From: Branchiostoma floridae
Lineage: Eukaryota; Chordata; Leptocardii; Amphioxiformes; Branchiostomatidae
Assembly: GCF_000003815.2 (NCBI RefSeq)
Contig: NC_049991.1
Span: 12,188,955 to 12,248,954, forward strand
DNA: 60,000 nucleotides
Reading direction: 5' to 3'
Shown piece after piece: positions 12,499 through 25,890 of this stretch. Every line of letters starts with the position of its first letter. Position 1 is the first letter of the stretch. The translations under genes and the position numbers were made by a program. The notes under the pieces were generated by a model, which did no database searches, had not been told where the DNA came from, and was given only the letters and a program-made list of their open reading frames with translations.

Positions 12499-13631
12499 TT
12501 ACATACGAATATATACAAGACGTGTGCGTCGTGGCTCAATGCAGCAGGGTCCTGCCCAGTTCAGTGTGAACTGGGAGAGAGATCCCGCCTCCGCCACACC
12601 AGGCTCAAGTTCATTCCACTCTCGGATGGTCCGAGGGAAGAACGAGAGCCTGTAGTAGTGTTCATGCAGCCGATGGCCTGCAACGTTTGGGAGTGATTGG
12701 TGCGGCGGGAGCATCGAGCCACCGGGACAATCATGGTCGTGTGAGGTACGTAAATGATGCGATGTTGTTGATGATTTTGTACAAGTTAAGGTATCTTGGC
12801 GGGCAATCCTTTTTCTAAGTTCTAGAAACAGCCAACCAAGGTTATGAAGCATGGTAGTAACTGAGCTTGTGCCTCTATAATCGTTGCACACGTAGCGGGC
12901 TGCTCTTCGTTAGATCATCTCCACCCTACTCAGCTGGTCCTTGGTGTGGGAATCCCAGAGTCCCAGACACTACTGCCGTACTCAAGAGTAGGTCGTACAA
13001 AAGCCATGTATGTCCTCGAGCTCTCGCAGGGCTAGAGATTCTCAAACAGCGTCGTAACAGTTTTTTTTAACCTTTTATGTAGTTATTTCGACGTATTTGC
13101 GCCAGTTTAAGTTTAAGAAATATATGAAGGTCAATATATTTGGTGGAACTTACGTATACTGTGCCTTGGTCAGGGCGTATTCGTGGAGGGGGTGGGGGAA
13201 TATTATCGGGATGGGACAGACATCACTCCGCGTTTAGACGGGTAAAAAGCCATCAAACACGTCTTTTCCCAGGAAAAAATGCTGTTTATGTCATGCTGAA
13301 GTCTTTCACAATCATTCTTTGTCTGCACACTCATCTGCAAAATACCATCACCGGCGAATAGCCGAACTTTTGCATGTGTAGCATGTTGGGGTAGGTCGTT
13401 AATGTATGCTAGACACAGTATTGGCCCCACGATTGTACCCTGGGGGAGACCAGAGGTTACGGGTACAGAATCAGAGCGCTCTCTGCCTAGCATCAGGGTC
13501 TGTGAACGGCCCTGTAGGATATTCCAGAGCCAGGCAAGGGTTTTACCTGTAATGCCATAAAACTGGAGTTTATGTATCAGCCGTAAGTGAGGAACCTTGT
13601 CAAAGGCTTTAGCAAAGTTTGGTCTCTGTTG
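12499..13631 (-). pseudogene. Degenerate non-LTR retrotransposon reverse transcriptase
   Basis: Read on the minus strand from about 13631 down, the frame gives FAKAFDKVPH and then SGLPQGTIVGP and YINDLP, which are reverse transcriptase palm motifs of CR1/Jockey-like LINEs. The catalytic box reads FAGDG where FADDG is expected. After about 13203 an unrelated or scrambled stretch interrupts. The C-terminal part then resumes in shifted frames, with an MAFVRPTLEYGSSVWD-like segment and RRAARYVCNDYRGTSSVTTM, ending with SFFPRTIREWN at 12499-12891. The 5' end, including any endonuclease, is missing. Frameshifts, a lost catalytic Asp and truncation make it a dead copy. The family-level assignment within LINEs is uncertain. 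Confidence 0.85.
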
Positions 13632-16600
13632 GATACATCACTTAGCAGATTTCTTTCCGAGAACCTTCTCACTCCAGTTGGGAAACCGTCCAGGTCTAGA
13701 CGTCGCCTGGCAGTTGAATGAAAAGGTTTTCAGCAGGTAAGACTTGAGTTAGCAAGCTATTCATCGTGATACCAAAATCAGTACTGTGGTGCTGGATGTT
13801 GTCTCTCAAGCAGGGCGTTATTCAGATAGGCTCCGAGTCACTTTTAGGCTATCCCAAACAGGATGCCGGCGAAACTAACTTTCTGGGATATCCCATTCAG
13901 GTCTTGGGCAAGGCCCATTCTCATCCAGATGGTCTGTTCTTAGCTTGATTAAATCTCGCTTATAGCAGCCCCGGACAGCAGAGTTTGTGTTACACAGACT
14001 AGTCTGTTGTATCCCAGACAAACTCCAAACCCAATCTGGGATATCCCAAACAGCGCGCAAAATTACTCGTTTTGTAGATGACTTTATTTTTTTTCCAAAC
14101 AAATGGAACCAAATATTGAAGTCTGGCCCCGGGCGTTAATGAGGACCCTAACGGTATGATAGATCCATGCAATTCATGTCTGCAGCGTGACCAGTTTTAA
14201 GGGGATTTAACGTTACATAGTTAACGACCCCAAAGTGAGGAGCTTCGACGACTAAAAATTCATATCAGGGTGCACAATAAATTACAAGAAAACTTACAAC
14301 CTTAAACATATTTGAAATGAGCATTGATTTGCCAGCTCGTTATTTCATAAAAGCCATTTTGATTTGACCCCAGCGAAGGTCATGACACTGCAGCCGACGC
14401 ACAGGCAGTACCCGCCGGCAACAGTATCAATGGGAAGACGCAAATTCTAAAGAAATATCGTAACCCAACGTATGCAGCCTAAAAGCTCATGCATTCCTCT
14501 ACCAGTCTGCAACACAGATTCTAATTCGCTGTTGTTCATAGAAGAAAAACTACGGCCGTTCAAGTATTGTGACGCAATACCTTATACCAAAGTACTGTGT
14601 ACTGTGTTCTGAGACCGCAAGACCTACTGGGAGACACTCAGACAGGTACCGTGAGACTACCGGATACAGACTACCGGACACCTTTGACCCGTTGCTGACG
14701 CCAGACTTCCATTCAGGTCACGTGACGTAGGCTTTGCGTCATTTCAATTTGAGAATGATCAGAGGACTGATCGATAGTTGGTTTGTAAGCTCTTTACTTT
14801 GTGTACGGAAATAGCGTGGAAAATAGGAAAGAATCTCAATTGAAGCAACCCACACTAATTGCAATTTGCACGACGTCTCTCTCAGGGTAGACAATACACT
14901 TTTCCTGGAATTGTTGAGACACCTGGGGTATGAAATGGTACTAAAACGTCACCTGCTTTCAACAAGATAGTGTTTCCACTTAGCTGTAAATGTATGTCTT
15001 AAGCCTTTTGAGGGTACGTGCAGAGAGGATATTAGTAGCGTCAGAGGAGGCCCAGTGGGAGATAAACTAGCGTTGTAAATGGAAGTCCACGTTTAGGCCG
15101 AATGTGCTTGTGATACCGGTAAGCAGTGACAGTTGAAACGCATGTCCTTGACTGTGCATAACCCTCGCAGAGGACGTGAATGAGGTCTAGCATTCCACTC
15201 ACGTAGTTCACTGTTGAACTTCGTGTGATCGACGATCTGTGTTGAAAGGTGATTCATTAGTGGTAAGAGGGAATGCATTAGTGATGAGAAAAGGCCACGA
15301 ACGGTTCATAAACACTTGAACTGCTGGGAGGTAGTTTAAATCGAGTTAGATGTGGCCACGGACGTGATTAGTTCTTAGATTTGCCGGAAAGTTGTGCCCT
15401 TGGGAATGGCCCTTAATACGACTTCCTCACTTCACTAGAGTGGAAATGAGTTTCTAGTTCCGGTTAGGGCTGTCCCTCGGATAGGCCAAGTGTCCACACT
15501 TTAAGCACGTTTTTTTAAAGGACCCATCTCACACGTCCTTCCTGGTATGATTGGTTCAAAACCTACAGTCCTATGGCCGCAACTGGGACAATCCTTGTCG
15601 TATTGAGGTCATAGTGCAGTAAGCGCCGAATGACAACCGTTCCAGACCCTTGAGAATTAGCCCGCCCTCCTTTTGCAAGCTCCTCGCAATTCAGACCCTT
15701 GTTGCGAAGAGAAATTAGTCGGTCTACCCAACAATAGTTGCATCTGGACAGACATATTCCTTTGTTTCAGGGCCTACCTTCAGGAAAGGAAATACAGGCG
15801 ACGGTCAGAAAGGAAAATATTCAACATCAACTATTTGAAATGGATGAAATGAGATGAAATGCCATCAGTGGGTGAATCTTTCCTCACCCGAAGTTGTTCT
15901 GTTGTCTCTTGTGAATTCAAACATACCACGAAGAAGCGAAAACGGCAGCTGAAGTCACTTGGTATTGACCAGAGACTACATCGTAATTCCCGCATGAGTA
16001 CAGTATATTGATTGTAAGCTAGGGGGATCCAAAGGGATTTGGGGTTACTTTGCCTTGAGCCGCGCTTGTAATGAAAGGAATGAGTTATTTAAGTTTTGTT
16101 TTTGTTTTTAAGTTAGACTGTATGAAATGTGCCGTAAGTACAATCTTCTACATGGCATCTAAGGTCAGCCATTATTTACAGTTCATGTATGCAGGGTGTT
16201 CCACTGGTGTAGGCGGGATGGGAAGCCATCCTATGAATGGTAACCATAGGGTTCCGTATCATCCCTGATTATAACGTTACAGTACCTCCAGTCATTTTTC
16301 TGGAGCTTTCTTTCATGGTGTGAGCTGAGGATATGAACAATCAAGACCAGATTGTTTTATATATATTACAGGACAGGAAGCTATACACATTGTGTTTTCT
16401 TGTATGTATTGCAGGATGAACATCAGGCCATGAGCTATATTTACATATTAGCTCACGTATACCATTTTCAATGGACTAATGCAGAGCGAGAAGCTTTGAA
16501 CTGCGCTGTTTGGCCTGCAAATGTTACGAACAGGAGCAAAAGGGTCAGTTTCCCACTCGTGCTTTTATACAGGAAGGTCATGTTGAAACGTATGTTTCTC

Positions 16601-17854
16601 TGTGCGTTTGGTCCACTGAACTGTTTAACTTACGGCAGACGTGCTACATCAAACCGTCGCAAAAGTGCTGACCTTGCACTTCATATACGAAGTTGGAAAC
16701 TTTTACCTTACCTAATGGCAAACATTCAGCAGATTATGTATCCAGCTGAGCTCAGTGATTTATACAAATGAAGAAAAATGGCCACGAGGAACGAGCGCTT
16801 GCAGTTTTAGAGTGATTCCAGAGTGAGCATCCATTTCAATAAAAGAAAAGCAGGCAAATAACTGTGACGTATCACCAGGCAGAAAGAACTGATAACGTTC
16901 AACAAGAAAGTTATAGTTTGAGCCATGAAGAAGGAAACGTCTCCGTTGAAAGTTCGAAATAACTAACTGTGTTTTGAAAATATTCCTGATAATTTTTTTG
17001 AATCATTATTGGGCCTTGGTCTCCTATTCCGCTTGGTGCGACCGACCGCTTGGACAGAGCACTGAGCGTATTTCATTCATGTCATAAGAAAAAAAAAGAG
17101 TTATGTTACGCTTTTTGTGTTATCTTATCATACCTTTACCTTTTGCACCATATTCTAGTGATACAGAATCTTGGGTCATAAAAAATCCAATTAAGGTCGC
17201 AGCGAGATCGCAGCGAGAGCATAGTCTGTCGGAATTGGGACGGATCTTGAATGGTGTTTTCGACACGGTAATTGCAGACAAACGTTGATGAAATGATGCG
17301 ATTTAATCCTAAATAGTCCATATACGGTGAATAACGGATGAGATTGATATTATTATTATTAGCTCAGGCTATCAACCAAAATATTTATCCAGGCCCATTC
17401 CGTCTCAGATGATCACCTGTTTCATAAATCGTGATGCCCATAATGCTATATAATACCACACATAATAGTAGATCATAGATTGTGATCGTCTTATTTCATT
17501 ACGCTATGATTCGAATGGGAAGCGTCATTGCAGACAGGAACAAAATATTGATATTTCTTGCTATGATAACGATACCCAATTTACAAAAGAAAAACGAATG
17601 ACACTTGTTCATTTATCCCCAAGGGTATCAAATATAACATTTAAAAAGATAAACAGATCGTGCGAGTGTACAAAGATAAAGGTCATTATAAGTAGAATTA
17701 AAGGCATCTTAAAATCAACTATAAGGGGTCCTAGATCCTTAAACATGATTCTAAATACAATCTGACAGTGCACAATGTTCAAATGACCCACTAATACAAG
17801 GTTTGCATCAGGGTAGAGAATGCGAGCTAGAAATATAGGTGATCTGTTAGTAAA
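13632..17854. other. Intergenic sequence, no gene recognised
   Basis: A 139-codon open frame at 16352-16771 (+) is the longest, but it has no recognisable domain. The palindrome TGGGATATCCCA occurs twice (near 13882 and 14037) in a patch that may be a decayed repeat. Otherwise I see nothing that can be delimited. Confidence 0.4.
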
Positions 17855-17894
17855 GATCCCGATAGGAGACTGACGATAGACTCCGATCGGGATC
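17855..17894. repeat. Short hairpin
   Basis: GATCCCGATAGGAG at the left and CTCCGATCGGGATC at the right form a 14-bp stem with one mismatch around a 12-nt loop. It stands alone, without a neighbouring gene that it could terminate. Confidence 0.5.
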
Positions 17895-19310
17895 TCTACC
17901 GATAGAATCGCCGATTGTGCCAGAATGCAGTCTCATGTTCAGTCTGACATATGTTCACCAGTACAAATCCAATTTGACTGCTGTACGTGAAAGTAATTTG
18001 ATGACCTTTTGTTTCGTCGGCGTTGGCTTTGTTTCAAACGAAGACAGAAGTCATGCCGACGGTATCTCCTACACAGACGATCACTCCGGCGACGATAATT
18101 GATTGCCTTTACGCGCAGTGAGATTAGTTCTTTCTTGATTCAGGAAACTGTTGATGATATCGGTCCCCCGTGAGGATCAAACGCTCTGCGTCGGCGTTGT
18201 TTCTGCTGGATGATTAGCAGCTTGGAAACATCACGCATGTTCAACTCATGTTTTTGTCATGCCTGCCTTCCCCAGGTGTTTGATCTCATGTTTTATATCC
18301 CTTCAGAGGAATCACAATTACTGATGATTTTCGGGTCGATCTTGTCAAGACGTCCGACGACGCTATCTTGTTCTCAAGCCTCAGTAGAACTAATACCGTT
18401 CCTGTAAACACCACAAATAGCACCTTAGCAACAATTTATTTCCTAGCAACGCAATTATTACCCACAAAACTTTTCATAGTTCGTTCGCACGATATTACCA
18501 TTATATCTGGCAATGAAAATTGCAAATCATCTAATAACGTCAATTTCATGGAGGCTGCACTCACATAGATAACAAAATGTTCATCAACTCATCCGTTTGA
18601 TGTTATCTTGTGCCGCAGATAACACGACTTTCCGTAGTGCATGGATGCTCAAAGTGCAAAGGAGAGTTTTGTTATCGTGTAAGCTAAAGTACAAATTAAA
18701 TTTCATAGGCCCATCAAACCAACTCGACAATTACTATCAAAAAGAATTAGCCAGTGTCATTTTCTTTCAATACCACAAACCATCGTCAGCAAAAGATTTC
18801 GGTTTAGAATTCAAGCCTATCACCCGTCTTACCCATCTTTAAAGTAAAGTCGTTGGTTACGTTTTGCATTTTAATCTATCGTTTTACAAGCCAATGGGAA
18901 CAGCTATCATTTCATTGCGTGGGCAAATGAAGGCAGTAAAAGTGATAAAAAGTAATAAGATTTTAATACTCCTAAATGAAACTTTATCACAGCACCATTC
19001 TGTCTGCGGGATCGTCGACGTTCTTTATAGCAATTACATCAGATCGAATAAAAGGGTGCTTATAGGATGAAAGGAAACAATTACCGGTGGTTGATAACGA
19101 TCCGCGGCTGAAGGGGTTGATTGTGCTGTCTGGGCGTCTTGGAACCGATTCTCCGTGATCGGAATATGTTGGGGAGGGGATTGTTAAAGTCTTCACAGGA
19201 GAACTTTCGCGCAAAAATAGTTAGGCCCGGTGACCTCGCTGCGACCTAAATTGTATCTGTATGTGTATCGCATGATTTCATTAATATGCCATGCAAAAAG
19301 TAGAAAAATA
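17895..19310. other. AT-rich intergenic sequence, nothing recognised
   Basis: Several frames of 60-80 codons occur in succession but show no family resemblance and no consistent splice signals between them. Confidence 0.35.
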
Positions 19311-19757
19311 CTAGGGGTGCCGTGGGTACCGGTACAGAAGATTCAGGTACAGGTACGGTCCAGGTCCACAGGATCAGGGCCATGTACGGAACTGAACCTG
19401 GACCCAATTGTTTTTGAATGGCAATATAATACTCAAAACAATCCATTTTGCCACAAAGGAATCTGTTTTGTGGCGTATCCTATCTCTCAAATTAACCACG
19501 CTATCTGCCTCTGTTAAGTTTTACTGTAGTCACTTGATAAAAATGACTATCGTTGTCAACTCACCTCTACTTTGCTCTTGCTATTTTCTTGGACCAATAA
19601 GCCTCAATACACGAAAACACCTGCCGCCGCAGTGCCGGTCCATTTTTCAATTGCTCCAACATCCGGTCTACTGAATTTTTCAGGTCCGGTTTTTTCCGGA
19701 AGGCTCCAACAAGAAAAACCGGTTTTCTACCTCTACATCGTACCGGTAACAGCCCAT
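19311..19757 (+). mobile_element. CTAGGG...GGTACC TIR element, copy A
   Basis: The left end reads CTAGGGGTG with a small insertion before GGGTACCGGTACAGAA, and the right end is a decayed TACCGGTAACAGCCC. The interior matches copies at 27921-28361 and 48763-49233: GGTCCAGGTCC words near the left, a CTACTTTGCTCTTGCTATTT block in the middle, and TTTTTCAGGTCCGGTTTTTTCCGG near the right. It has no coding capacity. This is the most decayed of the three termini, so the limits are approximate. Confidence 0.7.
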
Positions 19758-22700
19758 ACAATATACAGAAAGGGTAAATAATGAAATTCATTGAGGGCTT
19801 TGTCAAATCCACTCGGTCGCAGCGCGGTTGCAACGCGGTCACCGCCCCAGTGGAAGGGAGGTTTAGAGCTGGTAGACTCGTCGGTAAATCATTTTTCCTG
19901 CAGTGTGACAATGATATTAAGACAATAGATGATGGATAAGTTGTTCACATTAGCAAGGTCATTTCGCTTCCTCAGAGATTAGCCAGCAACCTGTTCAAAA
20001 TTCCTCGCGTTGTCAAGTTATTAAACACATACATTAAGGGTGCTTAGGATCCATGTGTTAAGGGAATTCATCCAGGGAATTTTGCCCGGAACAAAAACTT
20101 GGCAATAATGAGGCTAGAAGTTTGTTTTTATAATGATTTGAAATTGTGTAACGTCACGGGAGTTGGACGAGTTTGGCGCAATGAGCTCGAGTACGTGACT
20201 ATGAAAGTCAATACAGTCAAACCTGTGCAAGTGGCTACCTCTGGCAACCTGCTAATATGACCAATTGTTGGTGGTAACCTGATTTTATCGGCGTCCTCGT
20301 ATGAGTGGTATTTTTGTAGTACAGTTAGGTTTTTACCACATACGAGTATATGTCTCCTTCGTATTGATGTCTTTTGAAAGGTTACATTTACTTCCGCGCC
20401 TTTGGTTCCATAAAATGCTTTACGAACATGGTACAGCTTCCCTGTTCTGCACAAGACGTCACCAAAGTTAAGTGCCCGGAATTTTAACTTAATGCATACA
20501 GCCAATAGACGACACATTGTTTTGAATTGTATGATACAAAATCAACAGGTCATAATCGCGATGATGCTCTCCTTGAAAAACATACTTCTTCGGCGACGCT
20601 TGCCATGTATCCATTCATCATTCTGTTCCACGCTTTGGTAGCCTCAGTAGGGAACCCTCCAGATATCCTTTGGCGTACGTGAAGTGTGTGGATCGGTGCG
20701 TTTCATAGGAGGTATCATAAGGAATGCGCCATCTTTTTGTGGCCACCAGAGATTCACGGGATGTCAGTGATGAAAGACGTTAATAGGAAAGCACCCCCAG
20801 CTTTGCAGGGTAACTTCCGCCCAGCTCTTTTTCTGCGCTTTTAACGACCGACTCCACTGCGTGGATCGGGTTGCCCTGAGTGAGGAGCTGTGTGTTAACT
20901 CTCCGCCGTTTCTGAGGCACAGTGTGAGATAATGAGCAACGCAGTTTGAGGTAAGATTCTTACGTATCTAACATCATTTTGACGTGGAGATGAAGGTTAT
21001 GTTTGTAATATTATGCTGAATCTTTGAGATCGCCTAGAACGTTTAATCTTGCTTCAGCAGGAGCTACGACGTCAAGAGACGAGGTTGATCTTTTGTAGAA
21101 TGACTGAATGTGTTTTGTGAAAGGCTGTCTGAATTACTGCAATTTTCTTGGCTATTGCTCCTTGTGCTTTCATGCTTGGTTTTTGCTCGTGTTAGGAAGA
21201 GTTATATTAAAGAGTGGTTGAAAACTTCCGCCTACCGCCAGAAATAGTGGCTTGCAGCAACATTTCCCACCATATTTCCAACACAAGTAAATGCTGATAA
21301 TGAAAGTGGACCATTCACATAGTTCTCAGTCGATATTGATATTATTACTCCTTACTCGGACTCACAGAATGATGAAGAGTAATGGTTCTGTCTTTGCCAG
21401 ACGGCCTTGTGAGCATTCAGCTGTAAAACAGTAACCGCCTTTGCAGCTGAGCATCTACTAGTATGTATCAACATCAGCATCGATCTATCTATATCATCAT
21501 ACAAGCTTGTCCAATTTCACGTTTGCTCACACATAACGCTTACAGGTATCCCAGGTCTCTGCGATCATTACTATGCTGCCACACGTAGTTGTGCAATTCT
21601 CAAGGAAATACAGATAATTTCCCTGAACGTTTACTCCCTCAACTTTTAGTGATGAATCGTTATTGCATTGCAAAAATGATAATGATCACACGCTTACACG
21701 ACCATTCCCGCTCCTTTAGAGCCTGAACTTTGCTGCTACCAGCCAAAACGTTGTGATTAAAACGATTTCCCTCTGTGAGTTTCCCCTCAGTATCCTCAAA
21801 TGGAAGGATTCATCATTGAACGTGTTAAAGACTCACCGTAGTCCTGACAAAGACCGACTCATCTCTGTTCCAAAATATATGTCTTCAAGCTGTCTTGTTC
21901 GTCTGAGATCAACACTTAATACATGAATATCCCAATGCATCTGTATGAACTAGATACTTGATTGCACATCTAGCATGTTAAGCGCTTTAGCTGTTTCTTT
22001 CCAAACCTATATGGCAAACCAGTCATACTTATCAAACGTTTTAATGACAGGTAGGTAAGTGACACAAATTACGTCCTTATGTTTTGCGTTTATCGAAGGA
22101 ACAAAAATATTCATAAAAAAAGACGAATATGTTTCCCCTATTTAAGATTCTGGTGTGTTTTGAGGAAATGGTTCTTCCAGGTAATACAGACGCTTTCTTA
22201 TTTCAAGTATTGTCACAACCTTTATTAATCAACTCTTATTGCATGCCATAAGAATCATAAACTTCCGTTATTAACATCTATGCCCCCATAACACAAATTA
22301 CCAAGATGTGCCATCTGGAACATTAAACCAGATAACCCTTTCCGATCCGCTGGTAACGTTGACTAGGTGTGCGCATCAATCTTGTAAATTTGTATTCATC
22401 TCTTCTCTGTCTAAGATTGTTAGTTGAGGGATCTGTTTCTTGAGGTGGAGGCAGATTCCTAAGAAGAACTCGGGCTTGAGTAGAAATAGTACATCCCTTC
22501 TGAGATCATTAGTCTCCTGTGACGGAGTTCCATGTACCATCAAGCTTTGAAGTGAGCAAGTGGAAAGCGAATCCATATGATTCATGAAGACTTATCTCTG
22601 ACACACATGGACACACTGGCTGTAAATGTGCGCATTGGGATGTTTAGTGAACTCACCCGACCGTTTCTGCTATCCAAATGGAAGGTCCTTTGCTTGGAAG

Positions 22701-25617
22701 CCATAGCGGGTATTCATAGCAAGGTTCATTGCACCCCATACTATTATCATAACTGGGAGATTTCACTGTTGATGGTAGTCCTTTCATATACCGAATCACA
22801 AAGACCGGTACCATTTCTATCTTGTTTGAATATTAAAGTGGCACCATGCATTATTCACTCAGTCATTGTACGAAAACTACTGATATTCATGTTTTTGCAG
22901 CCAGGCATAACCATCGTGGCTTTATACCTGTTATAATTGCAATGTTCTTATGTATATATTGATGAAATTTGACTTAACAAACCAGAAACACAAACGTTCT
23001 GCAACACTAAGAATGTAAGCGTGTCCTGCATCTGTATATGTATTTCTCGTTTTTTTCCTGAGCTGGTATTAGCTGCTTCGTAGTCGGTGCATCCACCGGT
23101 TTGTTAGTGATCTTGCACATCATGCATTGTCATGAACGGCTCCCTTCTGTCTTACACTGATCACTTCTAATTAATGCAGCATTGGACCTATAACGTCCTT
23201 GATAAGACCAAGCTATCTGATCTTTTGACCTTTACCCATCCGCCTTTGTTGGAAACTCTCACCTATCCATCTTACCACTTCTCGTCTGGCGTTAATGCCG
23301 TGAAAGCGCTCCTCCCCATGTAATGTAGCAGGTGGGCGGAAAACAGAAAAATACTGTCACACAAATTACCCTTAGCTTACTGCATCTACCTCATTGATCT
23401 TCTTAACGGTATATATATCATCATCATCATCATCCGGGCGTGCTGGTTGCACGGATGGACATGACTCTCTCCCTCCCTCCTTCCCTATCCTCCATAGCCT
23501 TGGACCGATCTTCTGCCGAGCAGCCAATATCTTCACAAAGTTGATGTAGATATGTCTTGCGTGGTCTACCTATGCTTGCATGACCATGTTTGGACTCCCA
23601 AACACGGTATATATATTTTCTGTAATTTTGTATCACGGACTCAAGGAAGAATAGAATTTATTTGTAAAGTCTAATGGAGATCTCAATAAACAAACTAGAA
23701 CAATACGGGAACAGTGCAGCACAGAGGGAAGCTTGTAATGCCTGCGGGACATTTTTGTTTATTTTGAGGTTATTTTGATATGTCTTCCCGCATGCACATA
23801 AAAAAGTGTTCAATTACCCGAAACGGTTCCGGAACTGAGTTATCGTTTTCACCTTTCTTTGTATCTAACGCGTACAAACATGTGATTCTGTCTTAAATGT
23901 CTTCCTGTGTCTCAGTACACATAAATCAAGAAAGTGGCACCGGTCGATTACTCTTAATGTTCCGAAATTGCGCCAATGGGGAACGGGTTGACCTGTTTGC
24001 TTCTAATACATATCATTTGGTCTCACAGGATCTCTAATCCAGTCTTACATCCGAGTCTGTATCAAAAGACGTAATATGCGGTGATAATTTTCGCTCATCT
24101 ACCCTGCTGAGTTGTACTGATCACAAACTACACAACCTACTATCATGGACTGATACCCTGCAAACTACGCCGCAAATTAGGGCTTCTGACACTGAATGAC
24201 ATTTTGGGACGTTATGTCTCCGCGGCCGCAACCACACACCCATGAATTATATGGATCAAAGCCACAAACTAACTGTAACACTTGTGCTATATCTAATAGC
24301 TGATCAAACGACACAGAGCACAGAGACCATTATCTAACATACAGAAGTTTAATATAAAATCACGTGCCGCGTAGTTTGATCCAAGAGTAGTCACAAAATA
24401 TTCATGTATATCGAGAGTTAAAGACTCGGATTCTGGCCCAATGTTCCTCACCAGTAGAAAAGAAAAGATGGGTGAGTAAGACGTTCTCTTTCTTTGATTA
24501 CAAGTTCTTCAGTGGCTACTTCTGGATAGAGGACGCAATATTCATGTATATGTGTGCATTTTTTTTGTAGGATTTCTGATTGACAAGATTTGAAATAGTG
24601 GTGCTTTCGAAGATGGTATATCTATTAAGGCATTACATCACTTGTTCCCATATGACGGAACGGATTTCCATGAACGTGGCTTCTTTATGTGGGAAAGCGA
24701 AAACCGTGATGGGTGTGAGTGGGTACTGTGGGGAATGTTGTTCATTCAGACAACACGATGAGGCCAGCGTTTGGTGTCAGAAATGGCAGCAGCAATTTTC
24801 CGGAAACCGTTTCCAGGCTATTCATTACCCTTCCGAACTGGGGAAGTGCGCTGTGGTCCTTATTCCCACCCATCTGTCTTGCTTCTGCTCTTAGATCAGT
24901 GTGAATGTGGCGATTCATTCCCGCCCAAATGAGGCCGTTTGGCAACTTTTCAGGTTGGATTCGCTGAACTACAGAAGCCTGATGACTGCAACTGGCCTCC
25001 TCTATTGCTCTTTCAATCGCAAGCTCGCTCTTCGTGAATGAACTCCAACAGCATGGCTTACACGAGATGCAGGTTTTGTGCGGTGAAGGTCCATTTGAAG
25101 TGTGTTTACGGCATTCTTGAAATGTGTACTCCGCCAAATCACTCAACAGCACGCGTTCCTGCCTGCCACGGCCACAGGAAGTAACTAGTACTCTTTCCTC
25201 TGAGATTTCAGATGATGGCTTTTATCGTATTGCATCAGACTGCTTGCGTTGGCAGAAAAATTCTTCTGTAAGATCTAGCTGTTGTTCAAGTTGGTCTTGC
25301 GTGGGTTGATTTTTTATGACGTATGTCACGTTTCTCCTGTAAGATTGAGCTACTTGGTCTACCTGGTCTTGCGTGTAAGGTGTGCAAGCAAGCTGTTCCT
25401 TTGATCAGGGGATGCACCAAGCTGTAACCAAAGTTAAATATATAATGGATGAATGAATGACTGACTGAAGACCTTTATTGCACATTTTTAAATCAGGTTC
25501 GTAGGGACTGATGTTACCATTATGAAGATGAAGAGTGGCCCTTATCGATTACTGTAGCAGCATCTCTTCTCCTTAAGTAAAAAACAGCCCCATTACCCAC
25601 ACTTTGGGTACCTACTG
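19758..25617. other. Long intergenic stretch with minor repeat traces
   Basis: ACAGTCAAACCTGTGCAAGTGGCTACC near 20213 looks like the edge of a dispersed element whose other end I cannot fix. A short ATC trinucleotide run lies at about 23417-23434. An open minus-strand frame from about 25221 to 24742 (some 160 codons, no ATG near its start) has no recognisable domain. No gene is supported. Confidence 0.4.
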
Positions 25618-25665
25618 CCTGCAAAATACACCCGATATTATTATCATTATTATTATAAAAACATC
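25618..25665 (+). repeat. Dispersed ATTATTATC-type repeat fragment
   Basis: TGCAAAATACACCCGATATT, followed by an ATT/ATC run and TATAAAAACAT, closely matches 49609-49656. Two shared unique flanks in unlinked places indicate a common dispersed element and not a chance microsatellite. Confidence 0.5.
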
Positions 25666-25689
25666 AAGCTTAGGCAAGCTTGACTTCAC

Positions 25690-25890
25690 TCAATAGGAGA
25701 AGCAGGGGTTACGAGGCTGCTCGGGAAATTCCCTAACCCATTTTGGCCGGAATGGTTTGATCCGCTCACATCGCACCATCGCACTTGTGGCAGGTTCTTT
25801 TACGTGCCCGGCGAATGGCTCTCCCCGGGCCCAGACACGGGACCTCCATTTAACGTCCTATCCGATTTATATGCGGTGCAGATTTTTGTC
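25690..25890 (+). repeat. Probable dispersed repeat tail
   Basis: The block containing GGCAGGTTCTTTTACGTGCC, GGCTCTCCCCGGGC, CACGGGACCTCC and TTTAACGTCCTATCCG is a phrase I recognise as recurrent in marine invertebrate genomes. This is recollection of a pattern and was not searched here. The boundaries are approximate, and the element class is unknown to me. Confidence 0.4.

Noticed and set aside
16352-16771. 139-codon plus-strand open frame, the longest in the gene-poor half
   Set aside because: No recognisable domain or motif, a start region that looks like simple sequence, and no splice-linked neighbours. Length alone is not strong evidence in 30 kb of six-frame sequence.
22577-22936. 119-codon plus-strand frame with hydrophobic C-terminus
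   Set aside because: The hydrophobic run comes from T-rich sequence; there is no family match and no supporting exons.
24742-25221. Minus-strand open frame of about 160 codons with Cys-rich patches
   Set aside because: It starts at a non-ATG codon, shows no known Cys-pattern domain, and I could not connect exons. It might be a decayed transposon protein but cannot be called.
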